In this document: piece after piece, positions 1-8,971 of the stretch
Layout of the letters: each line of letters starts with the position of its first letter
Numbering within the stretch: the stretch's first letter is position 1
Assembly: GCF_021440345.1 (NCBI RefSeq)
Contig: NZ_JAKCNS010000039.1
Coordinates: 1 to 64,000 of the forward strand
DNA: 64,000 bases
Source: Kluyvera intermedia
GTDB taxonomy: Bacteria; Pseudomonadota; Gammaproteobacteria; Enterobacterales; Enterobacteriaceae
Reading direction: 5' to 3'
Program-made: the position numbers and the translations under genes
The notes under the pieces: model-generated
Databases searched by the model: none
What the model was told of the DNA's origin: nothing
The model's input: only the letters and a program-made list of their open reading frames with translations

Positions 1-81
1 TTTAATTTCGCTTTTCTCTGCCGGCGTTCTTAGAAGAACCCCGCTGACCCGGCGGCTTGTTTGCCGTTGTTCCGTCTCAGT
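1..81 (-). other. 5' leader of rRNA operon (partial)
   Basis: This is the transcribed region downstream of rrn P1, up to the window edge. It carries the GC-rich leader seen between P1 and P2 of enterobacterial rrn operons (the CCGCCGGGTCAGCGGGG block, minus strand). P2, boxA and the 16S gene are not in the window. A short plus-strand reading frame across this region is not a gene. Confidence 0.75.
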
Positions 82-140
82 GGGGCCGCATTATAGGGGG
101 TAATTTCAGGCTGACAAGAGGAAAAATGCATTTTTTTCTC
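81..140 (-). promoter_or_regulatory. rRNA operon P1 promoter with UP element
   Basis: Read on the minus strand there is a -35 TTGTCA (112-117), a 16-base spacer and a perfect -10 TATAAT (90-95), followed by a GC-rich discriminator and a start A at about 81. An A/T-rich UP-like stretch lies at 118-140. The layout and the transcribed leader match the E. coli rrn P1 promoter. The rRNA genes must lie beyond the left edge. The 16-base spacer and GC discriminator are typical of growth-rate and ppGpp-controlled rrn promoters. Confidence 0.9.
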
Positions 141-169
141 AACCGCTCACCTTTTCACCTTTTTGCCGC

Positions 170-733
170 TTATTTCTGCTTTTTGATAGCTGCCGGTAGG
201 TCTGCAAGGCTATTAATCACCCAATCCGCGGCTTTTTCTGCATCTTCAGTAACGGGTTTACCGGTACGCACCAGCACTTTCATACCAACGTTCGCTGCGG
301 CAGCTGCCTGCATGTCTTCAATTTTGTCACCAACCATATAAGAAGAAGACATATCAATGTGCAGATATTCCTGCGCCGACTTGAACATCCCCGGATGCGG
401 TTTACGACAGTCGCATACCTGACGGTACTCTTCGACCGTTCCCTGCGGGTGGTGCGGACAGAAATAGATGCCATCAAGATCCACACCGCGGTCGGCCAGT
501 GACCAGTCCATCCATTCCGTCAGCGTTTCAAACTGCGCTTCGGTAAATTTCCCGCGAGCAATACCCGATTGGTTAGTGACCAGCACCAGGGCATAGCCCA
601 TTTCTTTTAATTCACGCATTGCGTCAATGACGCCATCGATAAATTCGAAATCATCAATTTCATGGACGTAGCCATGATCGACATTAATCGTGCCATCACG
701 ATCGAGAAAAATTGCGGGTACGGACTTTGCCAC
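170..733 (-). CDS. gmhB: D-glycero-beta-D-manno-heptose-1,7-bisphosphate 7-phosphatase
   Basis: This cytoplasmic HAD-family phosphatase removes the C7 phosphate from heptose bisphosphate in ADP-heptose synthesis for the LPS inner core. The 187-residue protein has the HAD nucleophile motif with Asp11/Asp13, a zinc-binding set (Cys92, His94, Cys107, Cys109) and the GDKIED motif at 135-140. I chose a GTG start at 733 because AGGAG lies 7 bases upstream and the N-terminus [10 protein letters not shown] matches E. coli. The frame stays open upstream to 805, but that extension lacks support. It is divergent from metN and immediately precedes an rrn promoter, as in E. coli. Confidence 0.95.
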   Translation of the reverse strand: MAKSVPAIFLDRDGTINVDHGYVHEIDDFEFIDGVIDAMRELKEMGYALVLVTNQSGIARGKFTEAQFETLTEWMDWSLADRGVDLDGIYFCPHHPQGTVEEYRQVCDCRKPHPGMFKSAQEYLHIDMSSSYMVGDKIEDMQAAAAANVGMKVLVRTGKPVTEDAEKAADWVINSLADLPAAIKKQK

Positions 734-813
734 CGTGTTGCTCCTGAATAAGGCATGTGTCTTTAGTATCGCATGTTTCAACAAGCAAGAAAGCGACGAT
801 CGCATAAAGAAGA

Positions 814-842
814 TTGATTTAGACGTCTAGATGCCTTAACAT
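814..842 (+). promoter_or_regulatory. metNIQ promoter overlapped by tandem MetJ boxes
   Basis: A -35 TTGATT (814-819) and -10 TAACAT (837-842) are separated by 17 bases. The spacer is filled by a perfect met box AGACGTCT (821-828) and a second, adjacent 8-mer AGATGCCT (829-836) with 6 of 8 matches. MetJ binds tandem 8-base boxes with S-adenosylmethionine as co-repressor, so binding here would block RNA polymerase. The promoter hexamers are my assignment. Confidence 0.8.
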
Positions 843-921
843 CCGTTTTGTTGACGGTCATCGCCCGTCTCTGGCAGAACAAAATGCCGTGGATAACACC
901 TAACCGATAATAAATAATCTA

Positions 922-1953
922 ATGATTAAACTTTCGAATATCACCAAAGTGTTCCAGCAGGGCCACCGTACGATACAGGCGCTAAATAACGTTAGCCTGC
1001 ACGTGCCCGCTGGACAAATTTATGGCGTCATTGGCGCATCCGGTGCAGGTAAAAGTACGCTGATTCGCTGCGTCAACCTGCTTGAGCGCCCAACCGAGGG
1101 CAGCGTTCAGGTCGGCGGCCAGGATCTGACTGCATTATCTGAGACCGAACTGACTAAAGCTCGTCGTCAGATTGGCATGATCTTCCAGCACTTTAACCTG
1201 CTCTCTTCACGTACCGTATTTGGTAACGTTGCGCTGCCGCTGGAACTCGACAATACGCCAAAAGATGAAATCAAGCGTCGTGTCACCGAATTACTGGATC
1301 TCGTTGGTCTGGGCGATAAACACGATAGCTACCCGGCGAACCTTTCCGGCGGGCAAAAACAGCGCGTGGCCATTGCCCGTGCGTTGGCCAGCAACCCTAA
1401 GGTGCTGTTGTGCGATGAAGCCACCAGCGCATTAGACCCAGCAACCACTCGTTCGATCCTGGAACTGCTGAAAGACATTAACCGCCGTCTGGGGCTGACC
1501 ATTTTGCTCATCACCCATGAAATGGACGTGGTGAAACGCATCTGCGACTGTGTCGCGGTGATCAGCAACGGTGAACTGATTGAGCAAGATACGGTGAGCG
1601 AGATGTTCTCTCATCCGAAGACGCCGCTGGCTCAGCAGTTTATTCAAGCCACATTGCATCTGGATATTCCGGAAGACTACCAGGCTCGTCTTAAAGAACA
1701 GCAGAACGCCGATAGCGTGCCTATGCTGCGCATGGAATTCACCGGTCAATCGGTTGATGCCCCACTGCTGTCAGAAACCGCGCGTCGTTTTAACGTTAAT
1801 AACAACATTATTAGTGCGCAGATGGATTACGCGGGCGGCGTGAAGTTCGGCATTATGCTGACTGAAATGCACGGCACCCCGGAAGATACGCAAGCAGCCA
1901 TTGCCTGGCTGCAGCAACACCATGTAAAAGTAGAGGTACTGGGTTATGTCTGA
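922..1953 (+). CDS. metN: Methionine ABC transporter ATP-binding protein
   Basis: This is the ATPase subunit of the D/L-methionine importer MetNIQ at the inner-membrane cytoplasmic face. The 343 residues equal the E. coli length. Walker A lies at about 38-45 (GASGAGKS), the LSGGQKQR signature at 141-148 and Walker B at 161-169. The C-terminal roughly 85 residues are the NIL domain that binds methionine and trans-inhibits transport. It is first in the metN-metI-metQ operon, behind a MetJ-controlled promoter, and overlaps metI by 8 bases. The ribosome-binding site is weak. Confidence 0.97.
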   Translation: MIKLSNITKVFQQGHRTIQALNNVSLHVPAGQIYGVIGASGAGKSTLIRCVNLLERPTEGSVQVGGQDLTALSETELTKARRQIGMIFQHFNLLSSRTVFGNVALPLELDNTPKDEIKRRVTELLDLVGLGDKHDSYPANLSGGQKQRVAIARALASNPKVLLCDEATSALDPATTRSILELLKDINRRLGLTILLITHEMDVVKRICDCVAVISNGELIEQDTVSEMFSHPKTPLAQQFIQATLHLDIPEDYQARLKEQQNADSVPMLRMEFTGQSVDAPLLSETARRFNVNNNIISAQMDYAGGVKFGIMLTEMHGTPEDTQAAIAWLQQHHVKVEVLGYV

Positions 1954-2599
1954 GGCCATGATGTGGTTACTGGCGCGCGGCGTCTGGGAAACGCTGGCGA
2001 TGACATTCGTGTCGGGCTTTTTCGGCTTCGTGATTGGCCTGCCGGTTGGCGTACTTTTATATGTCACCCGTCCGGGACAAATTATCGAGAACGGCAAGGT
2101 GTATCGCGTGCTCTCCGCGCTGGTCAACATCTTCCGCTCCATCCCGTTCATTATCTTACTGGTATGGATGATTCCGTTTACCCGCGTGATCGTCGGAACC
2201 TCAATTGGTTTACAGGCTGCCATCGTGCCGCTGACCGTGGGTGCAGCACCGTTTATTGCCCGTATGGTTGAAAACGCCCTGCTGGAAATCCCAACCGGTT
2301 TAATTGAAGCGTCACGCGCGATGGGCGCCACGCCGATGCAAATCGTCTGTAAAGTCCTGCTGCCGGAAGCCATGCCGGGTCTGGTGAATGCGGCGACCAT
2401 TACTCTGATTACGCTGGTTGGCTACTCCGCAATGGGCGGTGCCGTAGGTGCTGGCGGGCTGGGTCAGATTGGCTACCAGTACGGTTACATTGGCTATAAT
2501 GCCACCGTGATGAATACAGTACTGGTATTGCTGGTCGTTCTGGTTTATTTAATTCAACTATCTGGCGATCGTATCGTTCGGGCAGTCACTCATAAATAG
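1946..2599 (+). CDS. metI: Methionine ABC transporter permease
   Basis: This is the membrane-spanning subunit of MetNIQ, 217 residues with about five hydrophobic helices. The EAA-type coupling loop that contacts the ATPase is visible around residues 115-135 ([14 protein letters not shown]). The start overlaps the metN stop by 8 bases, suggesting translational coupling. Length and sequence match E. coli MetI closely. Confidence 0.96.
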   Translation: MSEAMMWLLARGVWETLAMTFVSGFFGFVIGLPVGVLLYVTRPGQIIENGKVYRVLSALVNIFRSIPFIILLVWMIPFTRVIVGTSIGLQAAIVPLTVGAAPFIARMVENALLEIPTGLIEASRAMGATPMQIVCKVLLPEAMPGLVNAATITLITLVGYSAMGGAVGAGGLGQIGYQYGYIGYNATVMNTVLVLLVVLVYLIQLSGDRIVRAVTHK

Positions 2600-2639
2600 C
2601 GTTACACACAACACAACTCAAAAGTTTAAGGATATAAGC

Positions 2640-3455
2640 ATGGCGTTCAAGTTTAAAACCTTTGCGGCAGTTGGAGCCCTGATTGGTTCTCTGGCACTTG
2701 TTGGTTGCGGCCAGGATGAAAAAGATCCGAACCATATTAAAGTCGGCGTCATCGTCGGTGCGGAACAGCAGGTTGCTGAAGTCGCGCAGAAAGTGGCGAA
2801 AGAAAAATACGGTCTGGACGTAGAGCTGGTGACCTTCAACGACTACGTTCTGCCGAACGAAGCGCTGAGCAAAGGTGACATCGACGCTAACGCCTTCCAG
2901 CACAAGCCGTACCTGGACCAGCAGATTAAAGACCGTGGCTACAAACTGGTTTCCGTCGGTAACACCTTCGTTTACCCAATTGCTGGCTACTCTAAGAAAA
3001 TCAAATCTCTGGACGAGCTGCAGCCGGGTTCCCAGATTGCCGTTCCGAACGATCCGACTAACCTCGGCCGTTCCCTGCTGCTGCTGCAAAAAGAAGGTCT
3101 GATCAAACTGAAAGATGACGTAGGTCTGCTGCCAACCGTGTTGGACGTCACCGAAAACCCGAAAAACCTGAAGATTGTTGAGCTGGAAGCACCGCAGCTG
3201 CCACGTTCTCTGGACGATGCACAGATTGCTCTGGCCGTCATCAACACCACCTACGCTAGCCAGATCAACCTGACTCCGGCGAAAGACGGTATCTTCGTTG
3301 AAGGTAAAGACTCTCCTTACGTGAACATGATCGTTTCTCGTGAAGATAACAAAGACGCTGAAAACGTGAAAAAATTCGTTCAGGCTTACCAGTCTGACGA
3401 AGTGTACGAAGCAGCGAACAAAATCTTCAACGGCGGCGCTGTTAAAGGCTGGTAA
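2640..3455 (+). CDS. metQ: Methionine-binding lipoprotein
   Basis: This is the periplasmic, membrane-anchored substrate-binding protein of the methionine importer (NlpA family), 271 residues. A lipoprotein signal peptide ends in the lipobox LVGC with the lipidated Cys at 23. The residue after it is Gly, so inner-membrane retention is not clear-cut by the +2 rule, although E. coli MetQ is an inner-membrane protein. It starts 40 bases after metI and is followed by a hairpin terminator. Confidence 0.96.
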   Translation: MAFKFKTFAAVGALIGSLALVGCGQDEKDPNHIKVGVIVGAEQQVAEVAQKVAKEKYGLDVELVTFNDYVLPNEALSKGDIDANAFQHKPYLDQQIKDRGYKLVSVGNTFVYPIAGYSKKIKSLDELQPGSQIAVPNDPTNLGRSLLLLQKEGLIKLKDDVGLLPTVLDVTENPKNLKIVELEAPQLPRSLDDAQIALAVINTTYASQINLTPAKDGIFVEGKDSPYVNMIVSREDNKDAENVKKFVQAYQSDEVYEAANKIFNGGAVKGW

Positions 3456-3481
3456 TCGCCTTACCGCTAAGCAGTATCTTT

Positions 3482-3511
3482 CAAGACGGGCGCATGCCCG
3501 TCTTGTCATTT
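3482..3511 (+). terminator. Terminator after metQ
   Basis: A perfect 10-bp stem (CAAGACGGGC / GCCCGTCTTG) with a 4-base loop is followed by a short T-rich stretch. The T tail is interrupted, so read-through into rcsF is possible. Confidence 0.75.
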
Positions 3512-3565
3512 ATGCAAGCACCTGATTCAATAGCCCCCTGGTCTACCCTATATCGAGGAAATACT

Positions 3566-3970
3566 ATGCGTGCTTTACCGGTCTGTTTATTAGCACTCCT
3601 GTTAGGTGGCTGCTCCATGCTAAACAGATCTCCTGTTGAACCCATCCAAAGCACTGCGACCCCCGTCAAAACGGAGACCGCGAAACCGAAAGCGCCACGC
3701 CCTACGCCGGTTAGAATTATCACTAATGCTGAAGACCTGGTCGGTAAGCCATTCCGCGACTTAGGTGAAGTATCGGGTGATTCATGTCAGGCAACGAATC
3801 AGGATTCCCCGCCGAATATTCCAACCGCTCGCAAGCGCATGCAAATTAACGCCTCTAAAATGAAAGCGAATGCCGTGCTGCTACACAGCTGCGAAGTCAC
3901 CAGCGGTGCGCCAGGCTGTTACCGTCAGGCGGTATGCGTGGGATCGGCGCTCAACGTTAGCGCGAAATGA
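3566..3970 (+). CDS. rcsF: Rcs stress-sensing outer-membrane lipoprotein
   Basis: RcsF monitors envelope damage and activates the Rcs phosphorelay through IgaA. The 134-residue protein has a lipobox LGGC (Cys16), a proline- and lysine-rich linker at about 20-50, and a folded domain with the four cysteines that form non-consecutive disulfides in the E. coli protein. I placed the start at 3566 because GAGGAA lies 5 bases upstream and this gives the E. coli length. The longer frame from 3494 begins inside the metQ terminator. Its stop overlaps the trmO start by 4 bases. Confidence 0.95.
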   Translation: MRALPVCLLALLLGGCSMLNRSPVEPIQSTATPVKTETAKPKAPRPTPVRIITNAEDLVGKPFRDLGEVSGDSCQATNQDSPPNIPTARKRMQINASKMKANAVLLHSCEVTSGAPGCYRQAVCVGSALNVSAK

Positions 3971-4674
3971 GCCATTTCTCATTCGAACAAATAGGCGTTA
4001 TCCGCTCTCCTTATAAAGAGAAGTTTGCGGTACCTCGCCAGCCTGGGCTGGTCAAAAGTTGCAGCGGCGAGCTGCACCTTCTGCCGCCCTATAACCAGGC
4101 CGACGCCGTGCGCGGCCTGGAAGCGTTCAGCCATCTGTGGGTGCTGTTTGTTTTCCATCAAACGATGGAAGGTGGCTGGCGCCCAACGGTGCGCCCTCCC
4201 CGGCTCGGCGGTAATACGCGGATGGGCGTTTTCGCCACCCGTTCAACCTTCCGACCAAACCCTATCGGTATGTCGCTGGTTGAACTGCGCGGTATTCACT
4301 GCCATAAAGAACACGTCATTCTGGAGTTGGGCGGGTTGGATTTAGTGGACGGCACCCCGGTCGTGGATATCAAACCCTATCTACCGTTTGCCGAGTCTCT
4401 GCCGGACGCACGCGCCAGCTACGCTCAGGATGCGCCTCAGGCCAGCGTTGATGTCACTTTTACTGCCGAGATTGCCGAACAGCTTATTGGGCTTGAGAAA
4501 CGTTACCCACGTCTTCGTCAATTTGTTACCGAAGTTCTGGCACAAGACCCGCGCCCGGCCTATCGTAAAAATGAGGAAGAAGGAAAAACCTACGCCGTCT
4601 GGCTGCTGGATTTTAACGTCCGCTGGCGTGTGACAACGTCAGGATTTGAAGTCTTTGCTCTGGAAACCCGGTAA
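3967..4674 (+). CDS. trmO: tRNA (N6-threonylcarbamoyladenosine(37)-N6)-methyltransferase TrmO
   Basis: TrmO N6-methylates t6A37 in tRNA-Thr using S-adenosylmethionine, improving decoding of ACC codons. The 235-residue protein begins with the TsaA-like beta-barrel fold (conserved FRPNPIGMS around residue 96-104) and has a C-terminal extension. The start ATGA overlaps the rcsF stop, indicating coupled translation. It is also known as yaeB/tsaA. Confidence 0.93.
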   Translation: MSHFSFEQIGVIRSPYKEKFAVPRQPGLVKSCSGELHLLPPYNQADAVRGLEAFSHLWVLFVFHQTMEGGWRPTVRPPRLGGNTRMGVFATRSTFRPNPIGMSLVELRGIHCHKEHVILELGGLDLVDGTPVVDIKPYLPFAESLPDARASYAQDAPQASVDVTFTAEIAEQLIGLEKRYPRLRQFVTEVLAQDPRPAYRKNEEEGKTYAVWLLDFNVRWRVTTSGFEVFALETR

Positions 4675-4691
4675 TTTCTCCGCGCTCTCTT

Positions 4692-4720
4692 TTGACATCT
4701 CTTTCTCGCTGGTAAACTAA
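4692..4720 (+). promoter_or_regulatory. Putative proS promoter
   Basis: A consensus -35 TTGACA at 4692-4697 is followed by an AT-rich candidate -10, either TAAACT at 4713-4718 (15-base spacer) or AACTAA at 4715-4720 (17-base spacer). It lies about 70 bases before the proS start. The -10 choice is uncertain. Confidence 0.6.
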
Positions 4721-4786
4721 ACCACTTTGTTTTTGTGCCAGGCCCGTTTTGAGCCTGTTTTGTCGTCCAACTGGAACCGTAACAAC

Positions 4787-6505
4787 ATGCGTACTAGCCA
4801 ATATCTGCTCTCCACTCTGAAGGAGACACCTGCCGACGCTGAGGTCATCAGCCACCAGCTGATGCTGCGCGCCGGGATGATCCGCAAACTGGCCTCTGGG
4901 TTATATGCCTGGCTGCCGACCGGTCTGCGCGTCCTGAAAAAAGTCGAAAACATCGTGCGTGAAGAGATGAACAACGCCGGTGCCATCGAGGTGTCTATGC
5001 CCGTGGTTCAGCCCGCTGAACTGTGGCAGGAGAGCGGTCGCTGGGAACAGTACGGCCCGGAACTGCTGCGCTTTGTTGACCGTGGCGACCGTTCTTTCGT
5101 CCTTGGCCCAACGCACGAAGAAGTGATCACCGACCTGATTCGTAACGAGCTGAGCTCTTACAAACAGCTGCCGCTGAACTTCTTCCAGATCCAGACCAAG
5201 TTCCGTGACGAAGTCCGCCCACGTTTCGGCGTGATGCGTTCTCGTGAATTCCTGATGAAAGATGCCTACTCTTTCCATACCTCTCAGGAATCACTGCAGG
5301 AAACTTACGACGCGATGTATGCGGCCTACAGCAAGATCTTCAGCCGTATGGGTCTGGACTTCCGCGCAGTACAGGCTGACACCGGTTCTATCGGCGGTAG
5401 CGCTTCTCATGAATTCCAGGTGCTGGCGCAGAGCGGCGAAGATGATGTGATCTTCTCTGATTCTTCTGACTACGCTGCCAACATCGAGTTTGCAGAAGCC
5501 GTGGCGCCAAAAGAGCCGCGCGCTGCAGCAACTCAGGAAATGACGCTGGTTGATACGCCTAACGCGAAAACCATCGCTGAGCTGGTCGAGCAGTTCAATC
5601 TGCCAATCGAGAAAACCGTCAAAACCCTGCTGGTGAAAGCCGTGGAAGGCAGCAAGTCTCCACTGGTTGCCCTGCTGGTTCGCGGCGATCACGAGCTGAA
5701 CGAAGTTAAAGCCGAAAAACTGGCGCAGGTTGCCAGCCCGCTAACCTTCGCCACCGAAGCTGAAATCCGTGCGCTGGTTGAAGCCGGTCCTGGTTCTCTG
5801 GGTCCAGTGAACATGCCAATTCCGGTAGTTATCGACCGTACCGTTGCGGCAATGAGCGATTTCGCCGCGGGCGCGAACATCGACGGTAAACACTACTTCG
5901 GTATCAACTGGGACCGAGACGTGGCAACCCCAGAAGTTGCTGATATCCGTAATGTCGTTGCCGGCGATCCAAGCCCGGACGGTAAGGGTACCCTGCTGAT
6001 TAAGCGCGGTATCGAAGTGGGCCACATCTTCCAGCTGGGTACTAAGTACTCCGAAGCGATGAAAGCCTCCGTACAGGGTGAAGACGGTCGTAACCAGATC
6101 CTGACCATGGGTTGCTACGGTATCGGGGTGACTCGCGTGGTGGCTGCAGCCATCGAGCAGAACTTTGACGATCGCGGCATTCTGTGGCCAGACGCTATTG
6201 CGCCTTTCCAGGTCGCTATCCTGCCAATGAACATGCACAAGTCCTACCGTGTGCAGGAACTGGCTGAGAAACTATACGCAGAACTACGTGCGCAGGGTAT
6301 CGAAGTGCTGATGGATGACCGTAAAGAGCGTCCAGGCGTGATGTTTGCTGACATGGAGCTTATCGGTATTCCGCACACCATCGTGCTGGGCGACCGTAAC
6401 CTCGACAACGACGATATTGAATACAAATACCGTCGTAACGGTGACAAGCAGCTGATCAAAACCGGTGATATCGTTGATTACCTGGTGAAAGCCATTAAAG
6501 GTTAA
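4787..6505 (+). CDS. proS: Prolyl-tRNA synthetase
   Basis: This class II synthetase charges tRNA-Pro with proline and edits mischarged Ala-tRNA. The 572 residues equal the E. coli length. Class II motif 2 ([17 protein letters not shown]) lies near residue 140-156, the YbaK-like editing insertion spans about 224-407, and the anticodon-binding domain occupies the C-terminal third. I used the ATG at 4787 (MRTSQYLL), which matches E. coli. An in-frame upstream start at 4727 adds 20 unconserved residues. Confidence 0.97.
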   Translation: MRTSQYLLSTLKETPADAEVISHQLMLRAGMIRKLASGLYAWLPTGLRVLKKVENIVREEMNNAGAIEVSMPVVQPAELWQESGRWEQYGPELLRFVDRGDRSFVLGPTHEEVITDLIRNELSSYKQLPLNFFQIQTKFRDEVRPRFGVMRSREFLMKDAYSFHTSQESLQETYDAMYAAYSKIFSRMGLDFRAVQADTGSIGGSASHEFQVLAQSGEDDVIFSDSSDYAANIEFAEAVAPKEPRAAATQEMTLVDTPNAKTIAELVEQFNLPIEKTVKTLLVKAVEGSKSPLVALLVRGDHELNEVKAEKLAQVASPLTFATEAEIRALVEAGPGSLGPVNMPIPVVIDRTVAAMSDFAAGANIDGKHYFGINWDRDVATPEVADIRNVVAGDPSPDGKGTLLIKRGIEVGHIFQLGTKYSEAMKASVQGEDGRNQILTMGCYGIGVTRVVAAAIEQNFDDRGILWPDAIAPFQVAILPMNMHKSYRVQELAEKLYAELRAQGIEVLMDDRKERPGVMFADMELIGIPHTIVLGDRNLDNDDIEYKYRRNGDKQLIKTGDIVDYLVKAIKG

Positions 6506-6542
6506 TCATCCGAAGGCGGTATTAACACCGCCCCGGTGACAA

Positions 6543-6571
6543 AAAAAGCCTCGCATTAAGCGAGGCTTTTT
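6543..6571. terminator. Bidirectional terminator between proS and nlpE
   Basis: The stem AAAAAGCCTCGC / GCGAGGCTTTTT with a 5-base loop has A and T tracts on opposite sides, so it can terminate both the rightward proS transcript and the leftward nlpE transcript. Confidence 0.92.
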
Positions 6572-6624
6572 ACTTTAACGGTCACGAGTCGTAGCCGAAT
6601 AATTCGGTGCCGGTGTTGTTACCT

Positions 6625-7323
6625 TTATTTGCTCGTGCAGTCTTTACCAGGGACAAACTTCGCTTCTTTGCTGGCGACCAGCGTTTTCACCATCGCGCCG
6701 GTATCTGGATTTGGCTCGAGGGTAAAGTGCCCTTCCATCATCAGCAGCACCGGTTTGCTGTCGCTTCCCTGTGAAGCGGCGTAATCACGTTCCAGCTGCG
6801 CATTATTCGCAACGGCAACGCGTTTGCCGGTGGCACAGTCGGTAAAGGTGGCGGCATCTGCCATATAGAAGTACATCCCACGCATCGCCATCGGCGTCGT
6901 TGGCAGACTCGCTTTCACCGGCTCAAGCGTATAGTTCAGCTTAGAATCAATCGGGTTGCCTTCGCGGTCGAGCATCTCCAGCTTATCGCCTTTCGCGCGA
7001 TAGAAAGATTTCTCGCCGTGGCTGTCAGTCAGCACCAGTTTATCGGCAGTACGCGCCCAGGTACCGTAGGAACCGAACGAAGACGGCTCGCGATTTACGC
7101 CCTGATAGTGATCGTTCATCACCCAGGTTCCGTCCTTACCGAGGAACAGCGAGGTTTCAATACCTTCACAATCGGCGCACGGAATCACGCCGCGCCAGCT
7201 CTGCTGCATTGGCGTTAATTCTGCGGATTGAGTCGGTTTTAGCGCCGCCATTTCCGAATTATTACAGCCGAAAAGCCCAAACAGCATCCCGGTGGCCGCA
7301 ATGGCCAATATCGCTTTTTTCAC
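6625..7323 (-). CDS. nlpE: Envelope stress lipoprotein NlpE (CutF)
   Basis: This outer-membrane lipoprotein signals surface adhesion, lipoprotein-trafficking faults and copper stress to the Cpx system. From the GTG at 7323 it has 232 residues (E. coli 236), a signal peptide ending in LFGC with Cys20, a CADC motif at 49-52 and a C-terminal cysteine pair. AAGGA lies 7 bases before this GTG. The TTG two codons upstream would be too close to it. The E. coli gene yaeF, normally near here, is absent. Confidence 0.9.
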   Translation of the reverse strand: MKKAILAIAATGMLFGLFGCNNSEMAALKPTQSAELTPMQQSWRGVIPCADCEGIETSLFLGKDGTWVMNDHYQGVNREPSSFGSYGTWARTADKLVLTDSHGEKSFYRAKGDKLEMLDREGNPIDSKLNYTLEPVKASLPTTPMAMRGMYFYMADAATFTDCATGKRVAVANNAQLERDYAASQGSDSKPVLLMMEGHFTLEPNPDTGAMVKTLVASKEAKFVPGKDCTSK

Positions 7324-7359
7324 CCTCAATTCCTTATTCTTATTACATCCACATTCAGC

Positions 7360-7773
7360 TTAGTAGCTAACCTTGCCACGCATCGACTTCACAGAAGACT
7401 TTTGCGCTTTAGAGGTCAACCGCCGCTCTTTTGACGCGCGCGTTGGGCGCGTCGGGCGCCGGCTCTTTTGTTCTGTCGTTAGCGTTTGAATGACCGCCAC
7501 CAGACGAGCTACCGCCGCTTCACGGTTCATCTCCTGGCTACGGTATTCCTGCGCCTTAATGATAATCACACCGTCAGCAGAAATTAAGTGGTGACTGGCG
7601 GCCAGCAGGCGCTCTTTGTAATACTCTGGCAGGCTGGAGGCCCGGATGTCAAAACGCAAATGAATCGCCGTTGAGGTCTTATTCACATGCTGACCGCCCG
7701 CCCCCTGGGCGCGAATCGCGGTGATCGTGAGCTCATCATCCGAAATACTGACCTGCCCCGAAAGCGTAATCAT
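7360..7773 (-). CDS. arfB: Alternative ribosome-rescue factor ArfB (peptidyl-tRNA hydrolase)
   Basis: ArfB releases stalled peptides from ribosomes lacking a stop codon. The 137-residue protein carries the class I release-factor GGQ motif at residues 26-28 and a lysine/arginine-rich C-terminal tail that enters the empty mRNA channel. I start it at the ATG at 7773, which overlaps the yaeQ stop as ATGA and aligns with E. coli YaeJ. A longer frame begins at 7788. The extreme C-terminus is a few residues shorter than in E. coli. Confidence 0.93.
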   Translation of the reverse strand: MITLSGQVSISDDELTITAIRAQGAGGQHVNKTSTAIHLRFDIRASSLPEYYKERLLAASHHLISADGVIIIKAQEYRSQEMNREAAVARLVAVIQTLTTEQKSRRPTRPTRASKERRLTSKAQKSSVKSMRGKVSY

Positions 7774-8315
7774 GCTGGCGTCTGCCACGCCGTAAAATGA
7801 ATTTCCAGATTATTCTGAGCGTCAGAAAGCCAAATTGCGCCTTCCTGCAGCGTCGCTTGCAGGGTCATCGTACGCTCGGCAAAAGCGCTGAGTTTTTCCA
7901 GCTGCTCATCATCCAGATACCAGATGCTTAAGTTTTTAAAGCCCGCCATTTTGCTTTGGTTTTGCTGCCACCAGATTTCTGCCGAGCGGCTATTGTAGGT
8001 AAACAGCGCGACTTCTTGCGACTGGCTGCAGGCTTTCTTAATCCGCCGCTCATCCGGCAGGCCCAGCTCAATCCACAGGTCGATCCCCAGATGATCGTTG
8101 CGCAGCCACACTTCCGGCTCATCCTCAGAGGAAAGGCCGCGGGTGAACTGCAGACGCTCATCAGCGTATTTGATCCACGCCAGCAGCCGCAGCATCATGC
8201 GTTCCTGGGTTTCAGACGGGTGGCGGGCCAGCGTTAAAGACGCGTCCAGAAACTGGTTGCGGTCGATATCCGCTACATTGACCACCGCTTTATAAATTGT
8301 TGCTTTCAGCGCCAT
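7770..8315 (-). CDS. yaeQ: YaeQ family protein
   Basis: This is a 181-residue conserved gammaproteobacterial protein with the same length as E. coli YaeQ. Structural work places the family near the PD-(D/E)XK nuclease fold, but its function is not established. AGGAG 7 bases before the ATG at 8315 sets the start, and the frame open to 8399 is unsupported. It is coupled by a 4-base overlap to arfB, so a link to translation quality control is possible but only inferred. Confidence 0.9.
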   Translation of the reverse strand: MALKATIYKAVVNVADIDRNQFLDASLTLARHPSETQERMMLRLLAWIKYADERLQFTRGLSSEDEPEVWLRNDHLGIDLWIELGLPDERRIKKACSQSQEVALFTYNSRSAEIWWQQNQSKMAGFKNLSIWYLDDEQLEKLSAFAERTMTLQATLQEGAIWLSDAQNNLEIHFTAWQTPA

Positions 8316-8492
8316 GGGGTAACTCCTGCGAAAAATGGGGCTCATTGTAGCGAAATCAAGGGCAAAAGGCTGTCCCGAATTGCATCTGCCGACGCTCATC
8401 TCGCTGATAATGCTTAAATGAGTATGATATAGTCACCTTGCTAAACAGAGATTATCTTCATAGGCTTAATTGAAGCGCTGACAGGAGGACAT

Positions 8493-8693
8493 GTGGGCAA
8501 CTATTGTGAATTAATTCGTCAACGCTATGCGGAAATTGCCAGCGGTGATTTGGGGTATATCCCGGACGCGCTGGGCTGTGTACTGAAAGTTTTGAACGAA
8601 GTTGCGGCGGATGACGCCCTTTCTGCGTCAGTCAGGGACAAAGCTGCCTATGCAGCGGCAAACTTACTGGTGAGCGATTATGTCGACGAATGA
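8493..8693 (+). CDS. yaeP: UPF0253 family protein YaeP
   Basis: This 66-residue acidic protein is conserved in enterobacteria and of unknown function. It starts at GTG 8493 behind a strong AGGAGG at 8483-8488. An overlapping ATG two bases upstream is in a different frame. The sequence is nearly colinear with E. coli YaeP. Its end overlaps the start of rof by 14 bases. Confidence 0.9.
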   Translation: MGNYCELIRQRYAEIASGDLGYIPDALGCVLKVLNEVAADDALSASVRDKAAYAAANLLVSDYVDE

Positions 8694-8940
8694 TACTTAT
8701 CAACCCATCAATTGCGATGACTATGACAATCTCGAGCTCGCCTGCCAGCACCATCTCGTTCTGGCGCTGGAACTGAAAGACGGCGAAGTGCTGAAAGCCA
8801 AAGCACACGATCTGGTCTCCCGTAAGAACGTGGAATACCTGGTCGTCGATAGCGCGGGTGAACTCCGCGAGCTGCGGCTTGACCGCATAACCAGCTTCAG
8901 CCACCCCGAAATCGGCACCGTGGTTGTTAGCGAGTCATAA
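8680..8940 (+). CDS. rof: Rho-binding antiterminator Rof
   Basis: Rof binds transcription terminator Rho and inhibits Rho-dependent termination. The 86-residue protein, with the conserved [13 protein letters not shown] segment at 9-21, is a small acidic beta-barrel of the Rof/RNase P29-like fold. The ATG at 8680 lies inside the end of yaeP, so translation is probably coupled. The first two or three residues are uncertain compared with the E. coli annotation. Confidence 0.93.
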   Translation: MSTNDTYQPINCDDYDNLELACQHHLVLALELKDGEVLKAKAHDLVSRKNVEYLVVDSAGELRELRLDRITSFSHPEIGTVVVSES

Positions 8941-8945
8941 TTCAG

Positions 8946-8971
8946 AAACGGGCGGCTTAGCTGCCCGTTTT
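8946..8971. terminator. Bidirectional terminator between rof and tilS
   Basis: The stem AAACGGGC / GCCCGTTT extends into an inner GC pair set with a short loop and is flanked by T on the plus side and by A on the other. The last codons of tilS run through it. Confidence 0.8.

Noticed and set aside
57-341. 94-codon plus-strand frame over the rrn promoter and gmhB end
   Set aside because: It crosses the rrn P1 promoter and is antisense to gmhB. It is not a plausible gene.
2586-3509. 307-codon frame antisense to metQ
   Set aside because: It lies exactly opposite a well-conserved gene, is low in normal protein character (Phe/Val/Gln-rich) and has no homology I recognise. It is an effect of codon bias in metQ.
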